From: Algoriphagus alkaliphilus
GTDB lineage: Bacteria; Bacteroidota; Bacteroidia; Cytophagales; Cyclobacteriaceae
NCBI RefSeq assembly: GCF_900103735.1
Contig: NZ_FMXE01000025.1
Location: 1-64,000, forward strand
Length of the DNA stretch: 64,000 bases
Reading direction: 5' to 3'
Part shown: positions 56,430 through 64,000 of the stretch, one piece after another
Numbering within the stretch: the first letter of the stretch is position 1
Layout: every line of letters starts with the position of its first letter
Position numbers and translations under genes: made by a program
Notes under the pieces: generated by a model
Seen by the model: only the letters and a program-made list of their open reading frames with translations
Told to the model about the DNA's origin: nothing
The model's database searches: none

Positions 56430-57817
56430 GGTTTCACCAAAGCCTTGTAAGACTCAAAAAGATTTAAGATATCCCGCACGTAATTCACAGCAATGTGTCC
56501 TTTGGCGAATCCACTCTTGACCATGGGATCCCGATAAAATTCGGGATCACTTTTAAGCTTTAGAAAGAAGGATACATCTTCCCAGCTTTGGGTACTTTTC
56601 CCATATTTCAGGGTCAGTCTCCAGGCATCTTCGACATGACCTTGACCAATGTTGTAGGATGCCAGGATAAAGCGAATCCGTTCATTGGCATCCGGAACTC
56701 TCCCCCTCCAAAATTTATCCAAATATTGAAGGTACTTCACGCCCCCCTGAAGCGACTGTTGGGGATCTTCAGGCTCAGTGACTCCAAATCGTTCTAAAGT
56801 TACCGGCATCAGTTGAAGCAAACCTTTTGCCCCCGCATAAGAGACAGCGGAAGTATCGAATCCGGATTCTTTATATACCAATGCAGCCAAAAGCCTCCAA
56901 TCCCAACCTAATTCCCTAGAGCTTTCTTGGATCAGTTCATCAAAAACCGAGATGCGATTTCCTCCCAATGAAGAAAAAGAACTGTTGGTTCGGTAAAAAT
57001 TATTTCGCGCATTAAGAAAGTATTTTGCGTAAACATCAGGGATGAATCGCTTCTTTTTCTCCGTTAACCAAGAATTGATTTCCCCCAAAAGGACGGGAGC
57101 GTTTTTGCGAACAGCCCAAGCCACAGCACCATTATCGGAAACCTTCAAATTCACGTCCAAGCCTTGATAATAGGTCTGATTGGCCTTCGCAATGTTTCGA
57201 TCTGCTACGGTCCATTTGATCTTTTTGTCGGCGATTTGATCGATAAGGTTCTCTTCGTGATCCACTGATTCCAAGACAGTAAAACTTAGATTAAGGGAAT
57301 CTTTTATTGAGTTAAGCCGACTGGTATAGATGGTTCCTTTCCTAACAAAGATCGTATCAGCCCCTATTTCTTTCCAGGTTACCGGTTTTTCCATGGGCTT
57401 TCTACCTACGACCACAGTACTCATGGTTCCAAGATAATGCGTAAAGGAAGCGCGGTTATTACCCTCTTTAGTGTTTTCAAGATTCATGGCAAGGACATCC
57501 ACCTTTCCTGACTCCAAATATTCAAAGGCTTCATCAATGTCATCCAATACAACCAACTCTAGCTGAACACCGAGACTTTTACCCAAATCTCTCAGCAGTT
57601 CAAATTCATAGCCCATTCTTCTTCCCCGATAGATATAATAAGAAGTAGAGTTGTTATCAACTGCCGCCCGAAGTGTGCCACGCTCCTGAATTGCGGTCAA
57701 ATCAAATATATAAGGCTCCTTCAACACCTTTTCGATGCGATTCTCCAAAAAAGTACACTGCACCCCGGAGAAGAGCATCACTAATGTGGTAAGAGTAGAA
57801 ATAATTATTTTTTTCAT
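56426..57817 (-). CDS. MltF-like membrane-bound lytic transglycosylase
   Basis: The 463-residue protein has an N-terminal signal/lipoprotein-like segment (LVMLFSGVQC; Gln before the Cys is not canonical), a solute-binding (SBP_bac_3) domain (RGTLRAAVDNNSTSYYIYRG) and a C-terminal SLT domain with the catalytic Glu in VYKESGFDTSAVS and AKGLLQLMP. MltF cleaves peptidoglycan glycan strands with release of anhydro-muropeptides, which could feed the recycling cluster at 6-8 kb. Confidence 0.92.
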   Translation of the reverse strand: MKKIIISTLTTLVMLFSGVQCTFLENRIEKVLKEPYIFDLTAIQERGTLRAAVDNNSTSYYIYRGRRMGYEFELLRDLGKSLGVQLELVVLDDIDEAFEYLESGKVDVLAMNLENTKEGNNRASFTHYLGTMSTVVVGRKPMEKPVTWKEIGADTIFVRKGTIYTSRLNSIKDSLNLSFTVLESVDHEENLIDQIADKKIKWTVADRNIAKANQTYYQGLDVNLKVSDNGAVAWAVRKNAPVLLGEINSWLTEKKKRFIPDVYAKYFLNARNNFYRTNSSFSSLGGNRISVFDELIQESSRELGWDWRLLAALVYKESGFDTSAVSYAGAKGLLQLMPVTLERFGVTEPEDPQQSLQGGVKYLQYLDKFWRGRVPDANERIRFILASYNIGQGHVEDAWRLTLKYGKSTQSWEDVSFFLKLKSDPEFYRDPMVKSGFAKGHIAVNYVRDILNLFESYKALVKP

Positions 57818-57906
57818 TCCAAAGGGTGAGACCCCGGATGGTTCATTGCGCTACTTGGCAAAGCCTATGCCAAAACAAAAATGAAGCGATCGTTAAAAAA
57901 AGCAAA

Positions 57907-57938
57907 TAAAAAACGGAAGTTAATTTCTTCCGTTTTTT
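57907..57938. terminator. Bidirectional terminator after the efflux operon
   Basis: AAAAAACGGAAG pairs with CTTCCGTTTTTT around TTAATTT; it lies 13 bases past the stop codon of the TolC-like gene. Confidence 0.9.
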
Positions 57939-57950
57939 AGTAAATAGCTG

Positions 57951-59291
57951 TCAGGGCTTGAGTGTCAGTTCTTCCATGCTGCTTTGGAAGAAAATCCTGC
58001 CTGAAAGTCTCATTAACTCGATTTCTTGCTCTTTAATGTTAAAAATGGAGCTAATCAATCTGTTTTCTGCAGTAAGTAAATTCACCTGAGCGTCTCTAAA
58101 TTCTAGGTAGGAAGAAATCCCCAATCTAAATCGTTCCAGGGCTATCTCTGAGTTTTCTTTAGCTACCTGGTAGTTAGCCAACTCAATTTTTTGCAGTTGA
58201 AGGTTTTTGGTATAGATATTAAAGGCTCGTTGGATGTCTGATTTGAGCTGGATTTCATATTGATCCAAGGTATAATCCTGAATTCTTTCCTGGACCTTGG
58301 CGTTTTGAATTCTTCGATTCAAGGTAAGTCCACTGAACAGGTTAATTGTAATATTTCCTCCGTAGTTAAAACCTTCCCGCTGATTTTGCAGGAGGAAGCC
58401 TGCGTCGGAGTTGAAGGTATTATTCACGTAGTTTCCATTCAAATTCAAAACCGGGAGACGGGAAGCCTGCAATTCCCTGATTTGGAGAAAGGCCACATTT
58501 TTTAGACGCTGGTTGATCAGAAGCTGCTTGTTTTCCAGAATTGCATTTTCTTCCAAGTCTTCAAACCTCAGGACATCTGCAATTAAAATTGTGTCCTTCA
58601 CCATGTATTCCTCCTTTGGATTGACCGCCATTAGCTCATTCAGGTTTACACGGGAATTTTGAATGATTTGCTCTTGGGTAATGAGCAAACTGGAATCTGA
58701 GTTGTAATCAACCTGGGCAGTAAGGAAGTCCCGCTTGCCTGCACCACCAAGTTCATACTGAGCTTGGGATATGTTTAGTCTTGCCTTACTCAAGGCTAGC
58801 GTTTCTTTCAACACTTGGTAGCGTTGCAACTCCACAATTAGCCGATAATATGCAGTAGAAATGCCAGCTACGGTATTTTCCACTGTCACCTTGGCATCGA
58901 GTTCACTGATTTCGGTCAACTGGCCCAATCTTCTCATCGTTACCACGGACTCCGGTCTGAATCCATATATCCCCACTATGGTAAAGTTTTTGTTCCGGGA
59001 TTTGGCATCGTCGATCTGACGTGGTGTGGGATCATTTATGAAGGTTTGCTCTACATCTTCCTTACTGTATGACCGCAGATAGGTCGCATCTACCCTTGGC
59101 ATAAATAATTCACCCGCTCCAATTTGCATTTCCCTTTCTCTCAAATTGACATTCTCTACGGCTATCTTGATCTGGAAATTATTTTCCAATCCAATCTGGA
59201 TTGCCTTCTCAAGATCTAAGGATTCTTGGATTTGTGCGTGAACACCAGAAAAACTTATGCTCAAAAAGAGCAGAATCGCTAATTTCTTCAT
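57951..59291 (-). CDS. TolC-family outer-membrane efflux protein
   Basis: The 446-residue protein has a signal peptide (ILLFLSISFSGVHAQ) and two OEP repeats of the TolC fold (LEKAIQIGLENNFQIKIAVENV; LELR-like coiled coils, SSYLEFRDAQVNLLTAENRL). It should form the trimeric outer-membrane exit duct for the RND pump encoded just upstream; the two genes overlap by one base. Confidence 0.93.
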   Translation of the reverse strand: MKKLAILLFLSISFSGVHAQIQESLDLEKAIQIGLENNFQIKIAVENVNLREREMQIGAGELFMPRVDATYLRSYSKEDVEQTFINDPTPRQIDDAKSRNKNFTIVGIYGFRPESVVTMRRLGQLTEISELDAKVTVENTVAGISTAYYRLIVELQRYQVLKETLALSKARLNISQAQYELGGAGKRDFLTAQVDYNSDSSLLITQEQIIQNSRVNLNELMAVNPKEEYMVKDTILIADVLRFEDLEENAILENKQLLINQRLKNVAFLQIRELQASRLPVLNLNGNYVNNTFNSDAGFLLQNQREGFNYGGNITINLFSGLTLNRRIQNAKVQERIQDYTLDQYEIQLKSDIQRAFNIYTKNLQLQKIELANYQVAKENSEIALERFRLGISSYLEFRDAQVNLLTAENRLISSIFNIKEQEIELMRLSGRIFFQSSMEELTLKP

Positions 59292-62200
59292 TAAATTCTT
59301 GCTAATCTTCCTTTTTTGGAGGTGAGGTAAGTGTAAATGGCCGGGATGATGAAAAGGGTAAGTATCGTGGCGAAAGTCAATCCACCAATGACTGCGGCTC
59401 CCATAGGCACTCGACTCTCTGCACCTGCACCAAGTGCCAAAGCAATCGGTAAAATACCCAGAATCGTGGATAAGCTGGTCATCAAGATTGGTCTAAATCG
59501 GGCTACTGCAGCGCCATAGATGGCTTCATGCACGTCCATTCCCTGTGCCTTTCGCTGATTGGCAAATTCCACGATCAAGATCCCGTTTTTAGTCACGAGT
59601 CCGATCAGCATAATAATACCAATCTGACTGAAAATATTCAGGGTAAAATCAAATGCCCACAGCGTGACTAATGCTCCAAAGATGGCAAGCGGTACGGTAA
59701 ACATGATTGTCAATGGATCGAGGAAGCTTTCGAACTGAGCCGAAAGAACCAGATAAATCAGGATTAGTGCGAACACAAAGGCAAACAACAAACTGTTGGA
59801 GCTCTCCCTGAATTCTTTGGAAGGTCCGGATACATCCGTGGAGAAAGAATCATCCAAAACTTCAGCGGCTATGCGATCCATTTCGTCCAATCCAGTTCCG
59901 ATGGTAAATCCTTCGGCTAGGTTGGCCGAAACTGTAGCACTCACAAATCGGTTGAAGCGGTAAAGCTGAGGCGGCGTACTTTTTTCTGTCACTTTGACGA
60001 GGTTGTCCAGTTGCACCAACTGATTATTTTCTCCTCTCACATAGAGCATACGAAGATTTACAGGTTCATTTCTGTCTTGAAGACGCATTTCTCCAAGTAC
60101 CTGATATTGCTTTCCGTCCTTAATAAAATAAGCAAATCGCTGACCGGAATAGGACAGTTGAAGTGTTCGGGCTATTTCCTGAACCGAGACCCCCAAATTT
60201 CTCGCCCTTTCCCGATCTATCTCGATTTCCAGTTCGGGCTTAGTGAACTTTAGGTTGATATCTGAGAAAATAAACATCGAACTTTTACCCACTTCTTCCA
60301 TAAAAGGAGGAATCGCTTCCTTCAATTTTTCGATGGTAGGTGCCTGAATAACATATTGCACCGGAAGTCCACCTCTTCGGTCTCCAATCGAAACCGGTTG
60401 CTGAGCAAAGGCCCTTACCGCCGTTTCATTTTTCAACGAGGCATTGACACTATTGAATATTTGCTGCTGAGATCTAGCTCTTTTGTCAGCATCAGTCAAG
60501 AAAAGTCTGATAAATGCCGAATTGGTATTTGCTGTACCAAACCCGGGAGAGGTCACACTGATCACCGCCAGTCGCTCGCTATCCGGTAATTCCTTCATAA
60601 ACTGGTCAGTCAATTTATCCACCACACTGCCCATGTAGCCAAATGTGGCTCCCTCTGGACCTGACATATTAATTCTGAGTTCGGATCTATCCTCGGTAGG
60701 AACCAGCTCTGTCGGTATTTGGATGACCAGCCAATAAATTCCCACCACCATAAATAGAATCACCGGAAAAGCCACCCACCTGATTTTCATAAATTTACTC
60801 AGGGCAAAGTCGTACAGGTCATTCAACCAGACAAAAAACGGCTCAGTAAAATTGTAGAAGGCATTTTGTTTTTCCCGACGCTTGAGCAGTTTTGCACTTA
60901 GCATTGGGGTCATGGTCAAGGCCACAAATGAAGAAATGATGACAGCCCCTGCCACCACTATTCCGAATTCACGGAAAAGTCGGCCTGTGGTACCCGTAAG
61001 AAAAATCACAGGTAAGAATACTGCAGAAAGGGCAACAGTGGTAGCGATAACTGCAAAGAAAATTTCCTCAGATCCTTTTTCTGCAGCCTTCAGTGGATTT
61101 TCTCCTTTTTCTATTCGGGTGTAGATGTTTTCCAGGACCACGATTGCGTCATCGACCACCAATCCAATCGATAGTACGATACCAAGTAAGGTCAACACAT
61201 TGATGGAAAAACCCATCACGTACATGATAAAAAATACCCCAACCAGGGAGATGGGGATGGTAAGTACCGGAATGAACGTGGTACGCCAATCTCTCAGGAA
61301 AAGGAAAATGATGGCCACCACCAATATAAATGCTGTGATGATCGTCTCCTGAACTTCGGCTATCGAACTCCGAATATAAGAAGTAGAGTCGAATCCAATT
61401 TCAACGCCCACATCAGCTGGCAGATCTTTCTTAATGAATTCAAGTCTCCGATAAAATTCATCTGCGATTTCAATATTGTTGGAGCCCGGTAGTGGAACCA
61501 ACACTACAGCCACCATGGGAACCCCATCCCGCTTCAACACCGTCTTTTCGTTCAGGGCTGACAATTCAGCGTTTCCGATATCCTGGAAACGAACGATATT
61601 GCTTTGGTCTTCTTTGATGATCAAATTATTAAACTCCTGTGGAGAGCTCAACCTGCTCTTGGTCCTGACCGATAGCTCTATATTTTGACCTTCTATTCTT
61701 CCGGAAGGAAGTTCGACGTTTTCACTTTGAACTTTTTGTAATACATCCAAAGGCGTAATGCCATAGGATGCCATTTTGAGTGGATCCATCCGAAGACGGA
61801 TTGCGTACTCTTTTTCTCCCCAAATCTGAATCCGACTAACGCCTGGAATTGTCTGAAGCCTTTCTTTAAACACATTGGAAGCGATATCCGAAAGCTCCAA
61901 CAGACTTCGGTTTTCACTCTTTACATTCACTCCTACTATAGGCTGGGAATCCGCATCTGCTTTGGACACTACCGGAGGTTCGGCATCCGGAGGAAGATTT
62001 CGTTGTGCTCCTGCCACCTTGTCTCTTACGTCGTTGGCCGCAGCCTCTAAATCACCACCGACTTCAAATTCTACCGTAATGTTACTTCGCCCATCGGCAC
62101 TGACTGAGGTCAGGGATTTGATGCCTTGGATGCCGTTGATTTGCTCTTCAAGCGGCTCTGTGATCTGAGCCTCGATTACATCCGCGTTGGCACCGACATA

Positions 62201-62353
62201 AGAAGTGCTGACATTGATCACAGGGGGATCCACACTGGGATACTCGCGGATACCTAAAAGTGAGATCCCTATCCCACCAAAGAGGAGGATAACCAAGGAC
62301 ATCACAATGGCCAATACCGGCCGGTTGATACTGATTTGGGATAAGCTAGCCAT
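59291..62353 (-). CDS. RND efflux pump, HAE1 (AcrB-like) family
   Basis: The 1020-residue inner-membrane proton antiporter has the two six-helix bundles and two periplasmic domains of AcrB, the proton-relay Asp pair GLVVDDAIVVLENI and the C-terminal QIGIIMLIGLVTKNGILIVEFAN motif. The second motif and lack of CzcA residues favour a multidrug (HAE1) rather than heavy-metal pump. It is cotranscribed with the membrane fusion protein (2-base gap) and TolC protein. Confidence 0.96.
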   Translation of the reverse strand: MASLSQISINRPVLAIVMSLVILLFGGIGISLLGIREYPSVDPPVINVSTSYVGANADVIEAQITEPLEEQINGIQGIKSLTSVSADGRSNITVEFEVGGDLEAAANDVRDKVAGAQRNLPPDAEPPVVSKADADSQPIVGVNVKSENRSLLELSDIASNVFKERLQTIPGVSRIQIWGEKEYAIRLRMDPLKMASYGITPLDVLQKVQSENVELPSGRIEGQNIELSVRTKSRLSSPQEFNNLIIKEDQSNIVRFQDIGNAELSALNEKTVLKRDGVPMVAVVLVPLPGSNNIEIADEFYRRLEFIKKDLPADVGVEIGFDSTSYIRSSIAEVQETIITAFILVVAIIFLFLRDWRTTFIPVLTIPISLVGVFFIMYVMGFSINVLTLLGIVLSIGLVVDDAIVVLENIYTRIEKGENPLKAAEKGSEEIFFAVIATTVALSAVFLPVIFLTGTTGRLFREFGIVVAGAVIISSFVALTMTPMLSAKLLKRREKQNAFYNFTEPFFVWLNDLYDFALSKFMKIRWVAFPVILFMVVGIYWLVIQIPTELVPTEDRSELRINMSGPEGATFGYMGSVVDKLTDQFMKELPDSERLAVISVTSPGFGTANTNSAFIRLFLTDADKRARSQQQIFNSVNASLKNETAVRAFAQQPVSIGDRRGGLPVQYVIQAPTIEKLKEAIPPFMEEVGKSSMFIFSDINLKFTKPELEIEIDRERARNLGVSVQEIARTLQLSYSGQRFAYFIKDGKQYQVLGEMRLQDRNEPVNLRMLYVRGENNQLVQLDNLVKVTEKSTPPQLYRFNRFVSATVSANLAEGFTIGTGLDEMDRIAAEVLDDSFSTDVSGPSKEFRESSNSLLFAFVFALILIYLVLSAQFESFLDPLTIMFTVPLAIFGALVTLWAFDFTLNIFSQIGIIMLIGLVTKNGILIVEFANQRKAQGMDVHEAIYGAAVARFRPILMTSLSTILGILPIALALGAGAESRVPMGAAVIGGLTFATILTLFIIPAIYTYLTSKKGRLARI

Positions 62354-62355
62354 GC

Positions 62356-63441
62356 TTAGTTGATTTGAGTAGGTTGTAATGGCATTCCCTGCCTTACTTG
62401 CATTACACCAGTGGTGAGTACCAGATCGCCCTCGTTGAGTCCGGATAGGACCTGCACTTGAGTATCTGTCCGCGTTCCTATTGCTATTATTCGTTGTTCT
62501 GCATTCCCATCAGCCCCAACGACAAATACCTTGTACCCTGCTAATTCAGGGATGACAGCCTCTGCCGGAACAAGCAAGGCGTCTTCCATGACTTCAAGAA
62601 TAAATCTGATTTTCACGAACATTCCCGGAAGGAATCTTCGGTCTTTATTTGGGCTTTGTGCCCGAAGCTTTAATGTTCTGGTTGCCAAATCCACCTGTGG
62701 CTCAAAAGCGTAAACTCGACCCTCTACCTCTTGAGTAGATCCTTCATTGGAAAAATAAACCGGTGAACCGACAGTGACCTGATTGGCATAACGCTCCGGA
62801 ATAGAAAACTCGATTTTAATCGGATCAATGTTTACCACGCTTACGATTACATCATTTGTGCTGATGACAGAGCCCTCCGAGACTAGTCTAAGACCCAAAT
62901 ATCCATTAAATGGAGCTCTGACGACGGTCTTGGACAACTGGGCCTCAACCAGCTTGATATCGGACAGTGCTGTATTAAACTGATTCAGGGCAATGTCATA
63001 TTCTTCCTGGCTGATCGCCTCGCGGGCCAATAGCTGCTTTTGACGATTCTCCTGAGTTTCAAATAATTTTTGGGTGTACTGTAAGCGTTGAAACTGAGCC
63101 TGGAGCTCGTCGTCATTTAAATACAAGAGAGGCGTTCCTTTGGTTACATATTGCCCTTCCTTGAATGCAATTCTGGTAACCAAGCCTGAAATCTCAGAGC
63201 GGAGGTTGACAGATTCATTGGGAAGAATCGTGCCGGATACCTGCAGCTGATTGCGAAGCGTTTCTTTTTGAAGTTTAACTACGCTCACGGGAAGGTTTTG
63301 ATTGGCTCCTCCGGGCCCTCCTGCCGAAGCAGCAGGGCTTTGAGAATTTCCGCCCTGATTACTTAGTCTTGGATAAAAAAAGGCAATAGCAATGATTACA
63401 AATATCCCGATGATCAGAGCGATTTTGGTTTGTTTTTTCAT
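62356..63441 (-). CDS. Membrane fusion protein of the RND efflux system
   Basis: The 361-residue AcrA-like adaptor has an N-terminal membrane anchor (about 6-25), a Gly/Ala/Ser-rich linker, the lipoyl half-motifs (GLVTRIAFKEGQYVTKGTPL; VRAPFNGYLGLRLVSEGSVI) around a helical hairpin, and the beta-barrel and membrane-proximal domains. It bridges the pump and the TolC-like duct. Confidence 0.95.
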   Translation of the reverse strand: MKKQTKIALIIGIFVIIAIAFFYPRLSNQGGNSQSPAASAGGPGGANQNLPVSVVKLQKETLRNQLQVSGTILPNESVNLRSEISGLVTRIAFKEGQYVTKGTPLLYLNDDELQAQFQRLQYTQKLFETQENRQKQLLAREAISQEEYDIALNQFNTALSDIKLVEAQLSKTVVRAPFNGYLGLRLVSEGSVISTNDVIVSVVNIDPIKIEFSIPERYANQVTVGSPVYFSNEGSTQEVEGRVYAFEPQVDLATRTLKLRAQSPNKDRRFLPGMFVKIRFILEVMEDALLVPAEAVIPELAGYKVFVVGADGNAEQRIIAIGTRTDTQVQVLSGLNEGDLVLTTGVMQVRQGMPLQPTQIN

Positions 63442-63459
63442 TTAAGGCAATAGGTCTGT

Positions 63460-64000
63460 TTACTGTTGGTTTTTAATGAACGCCATTGAAAGTTGATTGA
63501 ATTGGTCGGGTTGCTCAACATTTACTACATGCCCGCACTTTTCAAGAATAGTTAGAATGGAATTTTTATGTTCTTTGACAAGATTTTTGACTGGCTCCAA
63601 AAACATCACGTCCTGGTCACCCATTACATAAAGAGTTGGAATTCCCATATCCTTTTCCTTGAAATATTTTAATAAGGGATTGATATCGCTGGTCAACTTG
63701 AACCAACGGATAAATTCCTTTTGACAAAGCTTTTGAGCCTCTCCCACAAAGAGATTGCGCGACTCTTCATGTTGTCTTCGAGGCATAATGATGAAGGCAA
63801 ACAAGCGATACAGCCACATGTAAGGGATCACTCGCTTGAATGTATTTCCAAGAAACACGAGCACCCGACTTTGTACATTGAGGCGGGTAATTGCACCTGC
63901 CATAATGAGCGACTTAACCCGATGGGGCTGGAGTTCGGCTAGTTGACGTGCGAGGATAGTCCCTAAAGAAACCCCCATTAAATGCGCAGGAGGAGTTTTA
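63460..64000 (-). CDS. Alpha/beta hydrolase (partial, N-terminus beyond window)
   Basis: The frame remains open to the right edge (KTPPAHLMGVSLGTILARQL), so an internal Met at 63978 is not the start. The nucleophile elbow is GVSLG, the acid is likely the Asp of MGDQDVMF and the base the His of KCGHVVNVEQP. Typical single-domain serine hydrolase; substrate unknown. It precedes the efflux genes by about 20 bases and may be cotranscribed. Confidence 0.88.
   Translation of the reverse strand, partial: KTPPAHLMGVSLGTILARQLAELQPHRVKSLIMAGAITRLNVQSRVLVFLGNTFKRVIPYMWLYRLFAFIIMPRRQHEESRNLFVGEAQKLCQKEFIRWFKLTSDINPLLKYFKEKDMGIPTLYVMGDQDVMFLEPVKNLVKEHKNSILTILEKCGHVVNVEQPDQFNQLSMAFIKNQQ

Noticed and set aside
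1-64000. CRISPR array, prophage or insertion sequence
   Set aside because: No regularly spaced identical short repeats, cas, integrase or transposase genes were seen; the repeats found are coding or small hairpins.

Overview
The window looks like chromosomal DNA of a Bacteroidota bacterium of the order Cytophagales, probably close to Algoriphagus/Cyclobacteriaceae. That placement is an inference from gene content, protein style and promoter type, not from a database search. The main signs are type IX secretion C-terminal sorting domains, very long disordered N-terminal extensions on IF-2, Rho and a pseudouridine synthase, an NqrF subunit, and several sites matching the Bacteroidota sigma-A promoter (TTTG, 19-21 nt, TAnnTTTG). 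I see no phage, integrase, insertion sequence or CRISPR array.

Layout. 1-3.6 kb: 5' part of a large surface protein with GLUG and MBG repeats (minus strand, runs off the left edge). 4-12.1 kb, minus strand: an RsuA/RluB-type pseudouridine synthase; a tightly packed cluster of an arginase-fold protein, a small cytochrome b5-like protein, a BadF-type amino-sugar kinase and MurQ (peptidoglycan amino-sugar recycling); nqrF; accD; and a close relative of the eukaryotic N-terminal glutamine amidohydrolase NTAQ1. 12.4-18 kb: a CstA-type transporter, an outer-membrane protein pseudogene with three in-frame stops, a duplicated PAP2/vanadium-haloperoxidase-like lipoprotein, a beta-barrel protein and two small unknown proteins. 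18-23 kb: rimP-nusA-infB. 23-28.6 kb, plus strand: the rod-shape operon mreB-mreC-mreD-mrdA-rodA. 28.7-34 kb: a conserved unknown protein, a ferredoxin, tdk, recO and rho. 34.6-40 kb: a 1759-residue T9SS-secreted repeat protein followed by a cluster of four related hairpins. 40.5-44.9 kb: a giant AsmA-like envelope protein. 44.9-46 kb: two tRNA-like RNA genes with extremely long variable regions. 46-54.4 kb: a RluD-type synthase, a PLP enzyme, an AlbA_2 regulator, uvrB, a DUF4105 membrane protein and a second T9SS cargo. 54.4-57.8 kb: a GntP-type permease, a RidA protein and an MltF-like lytic transglycosylase. 57.9-64 kb: an RND efflux operon (alpha/beta hydrolase, membrane fusion protein, RND pump, TolC).

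Most of the window is housekeeping and envelope biology. The parts most worth a second look are the twin tRNA-like genes at 45.0-45.7 kb, each with its own intrinsic terminator and one with a consensus promoter; the bacterial NTAQ1 homologue at 11.6-12.1 kb; family proteins that have lost metal-binding residues (AccD zinc ribbon, arginase-fold protein); the four-hairpin cluster at 40.0 kb; and the pseudogene at 14.0-14.5 kb.
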